This document shows positions 1-10,169 of a stretch of 64,000 bases of DNA, in pieces; position 1 is the first letter of the stretch, and each line of letters opens with the position of its first letter. The translations under genes and the position numbers were made by a program. The notes under the pieces were generated by a model that had not been told where the DNA came from, made no database searches, and saw only the letters and a list, made by a program, of their open reading frames with translations. This DNA comes from Angiostrongylus vasorum (lineage: Eukaryota; Nematoda; Chromadorea; Rhabditida; Metastrongylidae). The stretch spans positions 393,001 to 457,000 of the forward strand of contig JADANN010000222.1 in assembly GCA_018806985.1 (NCBI GenBank), in the 5' to 3' direction.

Positions 1-1951
1 TTTGACCTGGAAGCTGGATTCTTTCCTGTAGTAGTGTCTTCTTATTTGAGAAGATGTGGTGCTGTGATCCCTCAAAGACTGACGTACGGACGGAAGAGTT
101 AATGTTTGATCATCTGCCTCACATTAAGTATTTAATAGCTTTTATTCCATCATATTAATGTTAACGCCCTTTATTTTACCGATATTCGACTCTGTTTATG
201 AGAATGTTTTCGTCTTTTCATCTTTGGTCCCTTCGAGAAAAAAGGAAGGATTGCCACAATCATATTCATCATCGTAATCATAAAGAATGAACGAATGTAT
301 TACCAAAGAATTCAGTAACGGAATAAGTAAAAGAGACCACATTTCGGTGAATTCTCTAAAATCTTTAGTGGCGAAGCTCATTTATAATAAGGTGAAAACG
401 AGAAATGGCTTGCAAGTTTGTGATTCTAATGACCTTTAAACACAGTGACCTTACCGACATCTTGATACTGACAAAAAGATTTCTAAGAACGTCAGAGTAG
501 TGTCCTTATCATCAGCCTGACAAAATAAATGGGTTTCTGTTTAGTAATGAAAACGCCGGCACCTCTAGTGAAGTTGCCAGTACCACTAAAGCTGAAAGAT
601 AAAGACCAGGGCGAAAGCTAGCGAACGAATGCCATTACTATTATTATTATTATTGTTGCTACTGTTATTGGTACTGTTATTATCATTGATATTAACTAGT
701 TTTACTGCAAGGATCTCAGTAACGTGACTGGTCGGTTTGGAATCGATCAGGGACTAGATTCCCTTTCTCTAAAGGATTTCATCGATTTATACCTTATGTA
801 TATACATAATCATTTCCATGCATATATCGAAGAATGTGTTTGCGTGTTAGCGAATTGCGTCTTTAACGGCTATTTGGCCAGAAATCTCCAAACAAGTGCC
901 TCAGGGAAGTAAGCGGGAGATGCCGAGGGATCTTCCCTAAACGGACAACATCCTGCCGATGTCCGCTCAGTAAAAAACATGACAAGTTAGCCTATCCATC
1001 TATCACAGAACAATCCAGCCAGCTACTCGTGGTTATCTTCTAGTCAAACACTGTAAGCGGGAGGAGCTCAATTTCGAACCAGCAGAGGGTTACCTAATCG
1101 GATTTCGCACTGGCTACTCGATAAATAATGGAGAGGCAGTTCTATAAGTGAATACTATTGCCACTATTAATTAGTACTACAACATCAGTAGCACAGCTAT
1201 TACTCTGCATAAATAATAAGTCTTTTTCTCTCATTTTACATTTCGTCCGGTTTTTAAGGAGGCGCTCCGAAAACAAAGCAAAAACATTGGAAGTCTAGTC
1301 AACAAATCGCAAGCAATGTAGCATCCTTGTAAAGAAGCACACCCTTGAACACTCTTTGGGGACGTGAAGTGGGTCCACATGACTGAAACATAGACTTATT
1401 GATTTCATAGCCCATAAATAAATACTTTGTAATCTTATTTTGGAACAGAAATATCTCTGAAAAATGTCGATTTTTGAAAAGAATTTTCCGGAGAAATTTG
1501 AAACCTTCACTGTAAATGTGAAAAAAAGTGGACAGATTCTTATGTCATGGACATAGGAGCTACCCAGATATTTGCAACACAAAGAAGTTTTGAACAATTC
1601 ACTCATAGCGAAACAAAAATTAGTCTCTGCTCTCCATGAAGGAGCTTCTCACCATCACCAACTGTTAGCTTAGCAAACTTATTCAGTTACTACCGTCTTT
1701 ATAGTAATCTGCGTGCTATTGTAACTAAATAAAATTTAGCAAAATATATAGCCAAAAGTTGCTAGTGATGTTATAGCGGACTCAAGATCAAATCACCGCT
1801 CATAAAAGTTTATAAAGGAATTTAGTACAGTTTTCTTTATTCAGCACTAACCATAACTAGCGTTAAAGAATCTTCATAGCTCTGAATCAGCACATAAGTA
1901 AGTAAACTAGCTGAAATCTCAGCGTTGTAAAGACACTCCTGCGATTCTCAG
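1..1951. other. no gene recognised
   Basis: I see no supported coding region or RNA gene here. A short TTA/TTG trinucleotide tract lies near 638-690. The open frames are short, lack splice-site support and do not resemble known families. Confidence 0.5.
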
Positions 1952-2186
1952 AATATGCTGAGTTGGATGTTCGGAGAAATTATCACTCCATCCATCACGA
2001 ACACGGTATGCGTAGGCGTCGGAGAGGCACGGAAAGACACAGAAAGGCACGACAGCACAGGAGGCACAACAGGACAACAGTACGATCAAAAGACAAGGTC
2101 GCCATCACTGTCACCATCGTCATCGTCGTTAACGGACGAAAAAAAACCGCTATCGATCGAATTTGAAAACATAAATTCAGTGCGAG
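1952..2186 (+). CDS. possible internal exon, Ser/Thr-rich, unknown protein
   Basis: An open frame runs from an acceptor-like TTCTCAG (ending 1951) to a donor-like GTAGGC at 2187. It would encode about 78 residues in phase 1, starting near the Met at 1955. The first part has a WMFG...ITPS stretch. The second part is Ser/Pro rich (SPSLSPSSSS) followed by an acidic/lysine patch. Codon use looks less random than its surroundings, but no family is recognised and no partner exons could be joined. It could equally be a chance open frame. Confidence 0.2.
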
Positions 2187-2439
2187 GTAGGCAGGGGTTG
2201 GATGAGTTTCTATACTACAAATCGATGAGAAGCAGAGGACCTAATTGAACAAACGCGAATAGACACACATCTCATTGCCTGCTCAATGTGGTTCACTTTC
2301 CACACCAGCAAATGTGGTACTTTTAGGGCCTTATTTCTCTATTCGATTACCTTGACGTTATCAACGAAATTCCATTGAGCTTCAAAGCTTCTACTGTGTT
2401 TTACTGTGGTTTTAGAAACTATCAGTGTTCTCAATTGTC

Positions 2440-3925
2440 ACCGTTAGGGCAAAAAAGATCTGCTGAGAGAAAGGCAAAGGGAGGGTCTCAGTGGTGGTGT
2501 GTGTAACTCCGGAATGTGTAATTGCGGATCAATTGGATATTGGCAAAACTCCGGACAGCTAGTGTCTGGAATGCAAATCGAACATGCTATTACCCTTTCT
2601 GGTAGCTAACGCTCTCACCACCACACCATGCCAGTCTTTCGTCTCGCCTTTCTCTCAGTTGTGTTACTGACCTATACATGATATCAGCAATCATCCGTCA
2701 ACAGGATTGATCTGGGGAGCATAAATCGGGGTTGAACCCAGTTAAGCTGAGGCTGTAGTCGAAATTACAATATTAAGCTTTTACAATTTTAAGCCTTTAT
2801 TTACTGAATGTTACCGTTTTTCGCGGCAGGGTACTATGTGTGATACAACCACAGTAGTGCTGAGATATTTGCAAAACTCCCAACCGCAGGTGTCTGGAAT
2901 TGAGATCGAACGCGTTATTACCCTTTCTGTGGATTAACACGTTCACCACCACACCACGCGTCTCCTTCGTTTCGCCTATCTCTCAGCTACTTCTATCGAT
3001 CTTTTTGCCATCAGCAATCACCCGTCAAAGGGATTGATCTGGGGGAGCCCAAATTGGCAATGAACCCAGTTAAGCCGAGGCTTCACCTTTTGTTATTAAC
3101 CTTTTATTTTGTACCTACTATAATTTTTCACGGCTGGGTGTGATGTGAATTACAACCACAATGATGCTGACGTATTCGCAAAACGTGGACCCCGAGCCAG
3201 ATCAAACCACGATTTCCTTTTTCCGAGGCTCGACCATTACACATTACGCCGCTGAGGTCATTGATCTGCGCTTCTCTCAACTAGTTTTGACCTTGCCGTG
3301 AAAAATTATAGTAGGCAGAAAATGAAAGGTTAACATTGCAATTTCGACTACAGCCTCAGTTTAACTGGGTTCAATGCCGATTTGTGGTCCCCAGATCAAT
3401 CTCGTTGACGGATGATTGCTGGTCGCAGCGTTGGGTCGAAAGCTAGGTGAGAGGAACGCAGAGCAAGGGACCTCGGTGACGCAGGGGTGTAATGTGCGAT
3501 TCCCGGGAAGGGAAATCGTGGTTCGATCTGTTCCGGGGTCCAAGTTTTGCGAATATCTCAGCAACCGTTGTGGTTATAAATATGTCTTAAGTTTTCATTT
3601 ACTGCTTCTTCGTTTTCCTAATGGCAGGGTATTATGTGAAATATAACTTTAATGATGCTGATATATTGGCAAAAATTCTGACCTCTGGTGTCTGCGGTGA
3701 GGATCGAACACACTATTATCATCCTTTCCGGAGGCTATCACGTTCGCCACCATGCCATGCGAGTCCTTCGTTTCGCTTTTCTCTCAGCCCTCTCAGAAGG
3801 ACTCGCATGGTCTGGTGGTGAACGCGATAACCCCCGGAAAGAGTAGTAGTGCGTTCGATCCCCACTGCAGAAACCAGCGGACAGAATTTTTGCCAATATC
3901 TCAGCGTTATTGTGGTTAATGTTCC
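2440..3925. repeat. cluster of S2 tRNA-like fold-back SINE copies
   Basis: At least five diverged copies or halves of one family (here S2) sit side by side: about 2535-2795 (-), 2800-3095 (-), 3100-3285 (-), 3290-3600 (+) and a head-to-head pair 3610-3790 (-) / 3790-3925 (+). The shared core reads, in the + sense, GTTTTGCAAATATCTCAGCA, followed by a TGTGGTTATATTTCACATAA-like stretch and CCCTGCCATTAA. The tRNA-like part has GGTGGTGAACGCGTTAGCC (A-box region) and a B-box-like GTTCGATCCCC about 25-30 nt later. The pair at 3610-3925 is a real inverted repeat centred near 3790. Family membership is clear from mutual similarity; tRNA origin is inferred. Confidence 0.7.
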
Positions 3926-5045
3926 TAGAACGTCTACGCAACGCGTCCCTAAAAACGCGTAGGTGATGGAGTCCTTCGACGTTACCGTGCTGTACACCAA
4001 CGTAGCGATGTCTCGGCAATGCAAACTACCCCAGAACTTCTTGTTGAACATGAAGAAAGAATAAAGAGGCATGGCTTGTCCATCCAGCAGCTAATGGCTC
4101 TCCTAAAGGAGTGCCTAAACTGCTCGATTTTCAGGTGGTCTGGGAAATATTTTGCGCAAACAAGGGGCTTGGCAATGGGACAACAACTGGCGCCAAGGCT
4201 TGCCATTGCGTTTATATCAAAAAGTTAGAAGCCCCCGTTCTCAGTCTCCTGCCGCTACACTGCTGTAGATATACAGATGGTTGTTTTGTCATTTCCTTTG
4301 CTCAGGAAGAGATGGACAAATGCTCTGAACTGTTGAATGAGCAGTCCGAGTACATCAAATTCACCCGGTAGAAACCAAAAGAATCATTCGTTTCCTCTCT
4401 TCTCATCCTTCATACACAAAGAGGGCGCTTGCGAGAAACATGTTTCGAACAGCCACCTCTGTGTAGCTTAAGTAGGGAACTAAAGGAAGAATCGCACTAC
4501 TTGGCTGGGCAAATAGCCACCTTCAATGGCTACGAAATAGTAACCCCACGAGGTAAGTTTCGAAGGAGAGCGACGCTCCAAAACGGGCCGTTTGGCTGAA
4601 ACAAAAATCCCGTTCATCCTGCCCTTTATTAGCGATGAAGTAAGCGTAGCTATTAAATGATGCTTAAGAAGGGCAGGTCTAGGGGAAATTGGTAGCGATA
4701 GTTGGAATACCACCGGCTACTCTACGTCGTCAGTTAGTTCGTAACCGCCTGTATGACTGTCTATGTGAAATGCGGAGATGAATATATTGGCGAAACGGGC
4801 AGACTTTTATGTATGCGCATAAAAGAACACCTATATGACAAACGAAAAATAAGACAAACTACCCCAACAGGCACGCATAGGATACAAAAAGCATAGCGGA
4901 GACGATTTTGGTGTAAAAGTCGCTATCCTCGCACGGGATCCTAAAACACGAACGCGCAAACTCCTCGAGGGCTTTTTGGATAGATGCCATAAATCCTATA
5001 ATGAATAGGAGAGAAGAATGTCCCGAGACTACACGTGATCTCCCC
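3925..5045 (+). mobile_element. Penelope-like element remnant (RT + GIY-YIG), degenerate
   Basis: Broken frames on the + strand carry reverse-transcriptase blocks in the right order. Motif A is FDVTVLYTNV near 3977-4006. A GLAMGQQLAPRLA block lies near 4165-4205. The catalytic block is YTDGCFVI near 4270-4295, where active enzymes have YxDD, so the second Asp is lost. After thumb-like sequence (YLAGQIATFNGYEI near 4497-4540), a GIY-YIG endonuclease fragment follows near 4759-4833 with CGDEYIGETGR and MRIKEHL. RT joined to a C-terminal GIY-YIG domain is the hallmark of Penelope-like elements. Several stops and frameshifts make this copy dead. No hammerhead motif was found in the next 450 bases. 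Confidence 0.75.
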
Positions 5046-5399
5046 CCTTACCTTCGTATCGATCGTTGATGTGGGGTGGTGAAGTCATCGACCATATGCC
5101 ACTCTGAGCCGCTGTTCTTCCTCGGTGGAAGACAGGTGAAGAAAACGGTGGGTTTTTCGAGAAGCCGGTGATCGTGTAATTGTTGTTCAGATTTTCACCT
5201 TTCTGTTGGTGCTGTTGAAGTGTTTGACCCAGTAAGTTGCGTATTAGTGTACCCTTCCAGGCTCTGAAGTGGGCGATTCTACCGAAACATCAGCTACGAT
5301 TGTGTTGTATGTGTGTTATTGTATGGAAGTAAGTAAAGTATGCAGTTTAACAACCTCGCGGTTGCTGAGAAAGAAAACGACAGATTAAGAATCCAGTGC

Positions 5400-5508
5400 C
5401 GCTAGGTTAATAGAAAGTCGATCTTGGGAACTATTGTGGTTATGTTTCACATAATACCCTGCCATTAAGAAAACGAAGAAGCAGTAAATAAAAAGTTAAT
5501 GCATTATT
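5400..5508 (+). repeat. S2 SINE 3' fragment
   Basis: Only the tail of an S2 copy is present: the TGTGGTTATGTTTCACATAA stretch, CCCTGCCATTAAGAAAA and the terminal CAGTAAATAAAAAGTTA. The 350 bases before it, after the Penelope remnant, show nothing recognisable. Confidence 0.65.
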
Positions 5509-5509
5509 T

Positions 5510-7045
5510 CAGCATCAAATTAACGAGCTAACGAGTCTAACGAGTTTCATTATAGTTGTATCAGTGCCTTTACATTGATCTGCTTCTCAGTAATGAACAC
5601 ATAGAAAGTTAAATAATGCGAAATTCGGTGAGGATAGTACTGCCACTGAACTACAGCACTCGTTAGTTTGGTCTACTGTAAATGACCTGAGGAACTTCTA
5701 GAATTCCTTCAGACACGATGAAACAACGATTCATCTACAACAAAATGTATGCTAACACTGCGTCTTTCTATAGCCTTCCTGCTTTCTTAGATTATTTAGC
5801 CAATACGAAGCCATCATAAATAAATTTTTTTGCAATCTCTTTCAGATTTTTATATCGAAGTCGTAGCAGCTGAATCAACTAAGAAAATATTGATTATTTT
5901 TGTGAAGGTTAAATGAAAGTCGACTTGTTTATGGAATGTCCTCAAGTCCACAATACAGAGCAAATTTGTGTTGTCCGGCTCATTGGCGAATTCGTAAGCT
6001 CGATATAAATGTACAGCGGGTCACTGTAAGATTAATAGGCGTTATATTCCAATAATTGCTTTATTCAATATTCGCATTCCAACGATTCTTTTCTCTTTTA
6101 ATGAAAAACCACACCAAAAAGTAATGACTACAAAAATATGATCTCTGGAAGGAAGTGTTGAAAGACGAAATTTTACAAATTTATTTAATTTATATCTGCG
6201 GAGTTCATTGTAACGTGCCCTCTAATTTTTTGCGATAGAAAAAAGGCGAAATTTTCCATTCAGATCTAAAATATGCTCTAAAAATTGCTATTACAGTAAT
6301 TCAGATTTCGTTCGAAGGACCTACAGGATCCCTTTTATTTTTTGTGACATTGAAGTTTCAAAAAACGAGGCGAGATATATGAAAAAAAGAAAAGAAAAGA
6401 AAAAGAAAAAAGGAAGAGAGAAAGCAAGAACATCAAGAATGAGAAAACTCATGTTGCCAAAACGTGCGAAAGCTCTGGGTAGAAAAAGATTGCGCTGTTG
6501 AAATCCGTGGTAAAATGTATGCATACGATTCGATTACAGCATTTTTGTTATTGGCAACATTTTCTAGACAGAATTTCCACTGAGGAAGTCTTATTTTAGA
6601 GTTGAAACTCATTTGAAATAATTTTAAAACTCGTGAAATGAGAAATTCGCAATACATCGTTCACTCTAACTCACTCAGTCTCTTATGAGTGCAGGAGTGT
6701 GTGCTGTTCCGTACTGCGTGGATCGTAACCTGCACGTCGATTTGACCAAGACCCAGCCATCGAATAATTGGAAAGTGCATAGGATATCGGTTTGCAGTAG
6801 TGTTGCGAATAAATAAGCTCGACAAGATCACGGAAACCTGGCAGCAAACCCAAGAGTGCATGGGACTTCTCAAAGAGGGAGCGGCCAGATAATCGTTGGT
6901 ATTGCTCAATCACCAAAAAGAACATCAAGATTTTAAGGATCACATATTAAAACCTTCCATATTCTTCATGTCCGTTTTCAGAAAACCGATTGCAGTGAGT
7001 ACTTCCAGACCAGAACGAATAGAGAGCATCGTTGATGCCAGCCTG
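5510..7045. other. no gene recognised; purine tract
   Basis: No supported gene. A purine-rich (AAAGA) tract lies at about 6384-6430. Open frames around 6660-6940 on both strands are short and not recognised. Confidence 0.45.
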
Positions 7046-7049
7046 AGTT

Positions 7050-7370
7050 TCTTTTTATTATTTTATTTTGCATAGCCCGCCACCGCATCCACTATGCAGA
7101 TCTCAGCATTTCCTGCATTCAGAATCGTTTTCGTCGCATTCATCATCCACGAAGGTCTTCGAACCTTGTTGCTTGTTGCTTCCGGTGGTGTTTGAGGATT
7201 TCGCCTTCTTTATGAATATAGTAGAATGCTCTTGAGTCGATTCTCCTTGCAATGTCGGGGACTGCTGAACTAAAGCGTTCTCACATGGATTGAAGTAGAG
7301 CGTTGGGAAGCGCGTTGAGAGAGCAATTTGCTTCGTGATAGATTGTGTCACTAACGACTTCGCTACCCTT
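7050..7370 (-). repeat. S3 SINE-like repeat, diverged
   Basis: Similar in layout to the better copy at 8560-8940. It has a T/TTTTA-rich end (the 3' A-rich tail of a minus-strand element), then the CAGATCTCAGCATTTC and GTTTGAGGATTTCG blocks. The tRNA-like head is not clear. A minus-strand open frame at 7103-7351 lies inside it and is treated as a by-product. Confidence 0.5.
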
Positions 7371-8555
7371 CTACCTGTTCAATTTGAATTATTCGAGATT
7401 AATAGCGATCTGCGGTTTTCAGTAGAGGACTACACGAGATAAGAGTGGGTGCTGGGCGCTCACCGAAAAGTAATGAAATTGCAAGTACCCCGTTCAAAAG
7501 CGATATGTGCTAGTCATGTTCGTGGCACGTATTCGGAACACAATGAGCAATTTTGGATACCGAAAAGCACAAATGAAGAAACATCGTCGGTGCTAACTCG
7601 AGTCACTTGATGATTAGCAAGGTTATATATCATGAAGATGATGCATTTCAAAATACATCAATACAATTCATATCTAACTATTTTTTGTCGGGTTTCCCTG
7701 GAATATCAGCAAATCGAGAAACACTCTGTAAAGTCGAAAAGTAGTGTAAAGACACTTGCTAGCAGAATTTTCACAGATACTTGTATGGGTATGAAATCGA
7801 TGCAAAATTTTCGAGAAAAAAAAGCAAGAAAATCGGAAGCATACTTTACTACAAAGGAAAGACTATTGTCGGCAAAAGTAAAAGGTTTCAAACGCTTTTT
7901 TTTTCAAGAATTTATGCACTCATAGAGGATTCTTCTGCTCTGTGTTGCAAGCTTCTCTTGGATAATATTATACCGTTGTCCCAAACGTGATGTTTCCCGG
8001 TTTATTTTGTTTTTTGCAATGTAGTCGTACCAGACCAGACCATTACAGATCAAAAAATATTCTGTAGGGGCTATTTTAATCGTCCCTTAAGTTTTCTCTC
8101 AGAGAAGCTTCTCCCTACGGGACATAGCTTCATGAATTTCATAAAGCGGAAGCTACGTCAAGAGTCTAGTGAGCATTTCAGTGCAGTGGTCTCTGGTGAT
8201 TAATGCGGCCTATGGTGAAGGTGGAGTTTCCTATATACCGGAGATATGTGAGTGTGTAGAGAGGAATAGAGAGCATATATAGGACAAAAGAAGGGCAGAA
8301 ATTCCTTCAAAACGCAGGGAAATACCGAATTATGGGACGAAAATCACCATAAAAAGAGCGGGGATTCATGATGCGAGACGTTGTGGTCGAAGTGACCTTT
8401 GTAGGGGGTTATAACCAATGGAGGAAATTTAGGCGTAGTTCTATGAGTACGCCACGAAAAAATTAGGCTTCGTCGTGAATACTTTAAACATCAGAACGTC
8501 AAACTTCTGAGAGCGTGATGGATGGAGTAATGTAAGAACAACACGCCTAACATAT
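7371..8555. other. no gene recognised
   Basis: Frames at 7632-7990 are short and lysine/phenylalanine rich, without splice signals or family features. Nothing else stands out. Confidence 0.45.
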
Positions 8556-8559
8556 TCGA

Positions 8560-8940
8560 CTATTTTATTTTATTTTATTTGATTCGTCTTCACATTTACT
8601 GTGCGGATCCCAGCACTTCTCACATTCGATTCGTTTCCCTCTCATCTATTGCCCACAAAGATCTTCCAATTATTACGCTTGGCTTCGATTCCTGCTTGAG
8701 GATTTTCATTTCATCTTGAACTTCGTAGAATAGTGGTCAGGAAATTTTCCAGGAGTCCCGATATAGCCGGGCTGAAGGGTTCCCAATTGGATTGCAGAGA
8801 GTGATTTTTTTCCCAGATATGTCCGGTACCAATTTCCCGATCACGGAGGGATGAGAGGCTTGGTTGGCCCGCAGCAGAATCGAACTAGCACCGTCCTCGT
8901 GATGAGAGAGATCAATACCACTGTGCTGTCCGTCCCCTTG
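8560..8940 (-). repeat. S3 tRNA-derived SINE
   Basis: Minus-strand element. Its 3' end is an AAATA-repeat tail, seen on the + strand as TTTTATTTTATTTTATTT at about 8562-8579. Its 5' head lies near 8840-8935. Read on the minus strand the head has GACAGCACAGTGGTATTGATC, close to a Pol III A box, and GCTAGTTCGATTCTGC, close to a B box, spaced as in a tRNA. The part next to the head (CCCAGATATGTCCGGTACCA and GAGAGGCTTGGTTGGCCCG on the + strand) matches the S1 family, but the 3' end differs. Other S3 copies: 7050-7370, 35110-35440, and a possible scrap near 25190-25260. Confidence 0.65.
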
Positions 8941-8944
8941 TTCT

Positions 8945-9774
8945 ACTATATCTCAGTCATATGATGCAGTCCCTAGAAAGGTCTGTGGATTTAATGAGCT
9001 GAAAACAAAAATGTTTATTCGATTCATTAGAAGCCCTGAGGAAGACAAAATCTATACTTCGTATGGTCTTCAGCTCCTCGTTTAAGTAATTTTCATGCTT
9101 ACTTGTGTTTGCTATTTCTCCGAATTGTGAACATTCATTCTTAGCAGACACTATCCTTATATGGTTCATGCTCATCAGCACTTTTCTTACTTCATCACAT
9201 TCCTTAATATCATCAATCCGTTTTCTCAGCTGTCCTTTCGTTTTCCTGCAGTTCGTTTGAGTAGTGTGTATTTGATTGTTTATTACGGTATTTTTAAATA
9301 ATCGACAATGGCTGTTAGCTGCCAGAACTCTGTTGGTAAAGTCCACGCCTAGTAGTCATTTTAATAGATTCCAAAATATTATGTATTCATTGAAAACCAT
9401 GGTTCTAAGCGAAGTTAAACGATCTCTATTCCTGTTAGGGTAACCGATTCAGAATTCGCCCTCTTAAATCCCTTTTCCGCAGCCTTTCTATATTCTTAAT
9501 CCTTAATCAACAAGTTTTCGCGTTATTAGAAACACTTATTTGTGTTTTTAGTGTTGCCCCATCAGTACCATTACCATTACCATAACCATACCACTATTTG
9601 AAAACAATAAAAATTCACGATGTTAACTGCTTTCTTGCAAATAAGTAGGGATAAGTGGCAATCTTTCCAGAAAACAAGATTTCCCATGCGGACGTGCACG
9701 ACAATATGCAAAATGTTTAAAGCGTTCTTAGTGACTACTCCATATGACTAATATGTTACAGTTCAATCACTCAA
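8945..9774. other. no gene recognised
   Basis: A 129-codon minus-strand open frame (8957-9346) is lysine and asparagine rich and lacks recognisable domains. Nothing else is supported. Confidence 0.4.
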
Positions 9775-10110
9775 CACGAGACAGACAACGCCACGTTAGA
9801 AATGCCATGCAATACTACGCAACGGCTTTTTGTTCGACCTCTCCACGGACCATCCAAGCTTACGATCCACGGTGGAGAAACTGGTGCCAGATTTGCATGG
9901 GACAAGCTGACCTCCTCTAATCCACCATTGTGCGGGGACGTCCTACTACATTACTGTACCAGAACTCCGGAAGAATCGACTCGATCAGCATGTAACGAAG
10001 TTCATAAAAATGACCAAAATCTTCAAGCAGAAGCTGAACTCGCGAGCAAAAAATATTTCGACGATAGAGACGAAGGAAAGTGGGTGGGAAAGTGGAGGAA
10101 CTAGCACAAT
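9775..10110 (+). repeat. R4 dispersed repeat, copy 1
   Basis: This stretch is diverged but alignable by eye with 28855-29190. Shared blocks include AGAAATGCCATGCAATAC (second copy AGAAATGCCGTGCAATAC), GCTTTTTGTTCGACCT, AGATTTGCATGGGACAAGC and AACGAAGTTCATAA. The 100-codon open frame inside is probably incidental. The class of element is unknown. Confidence 0.45.
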
Positions 10111-10169
10111 ATTTCACGTTCGTAAAAAGTTACTTAGCTCATCCATATTCTTTCTACTACTTAATTCGA

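Noticed and set aside
8957..9346. 129-codon minus-strand frame
   Set aside because: Lysine/asparagine rich without motifs; considered as a Penelope N-terminal piece but no diagnostic block is present.
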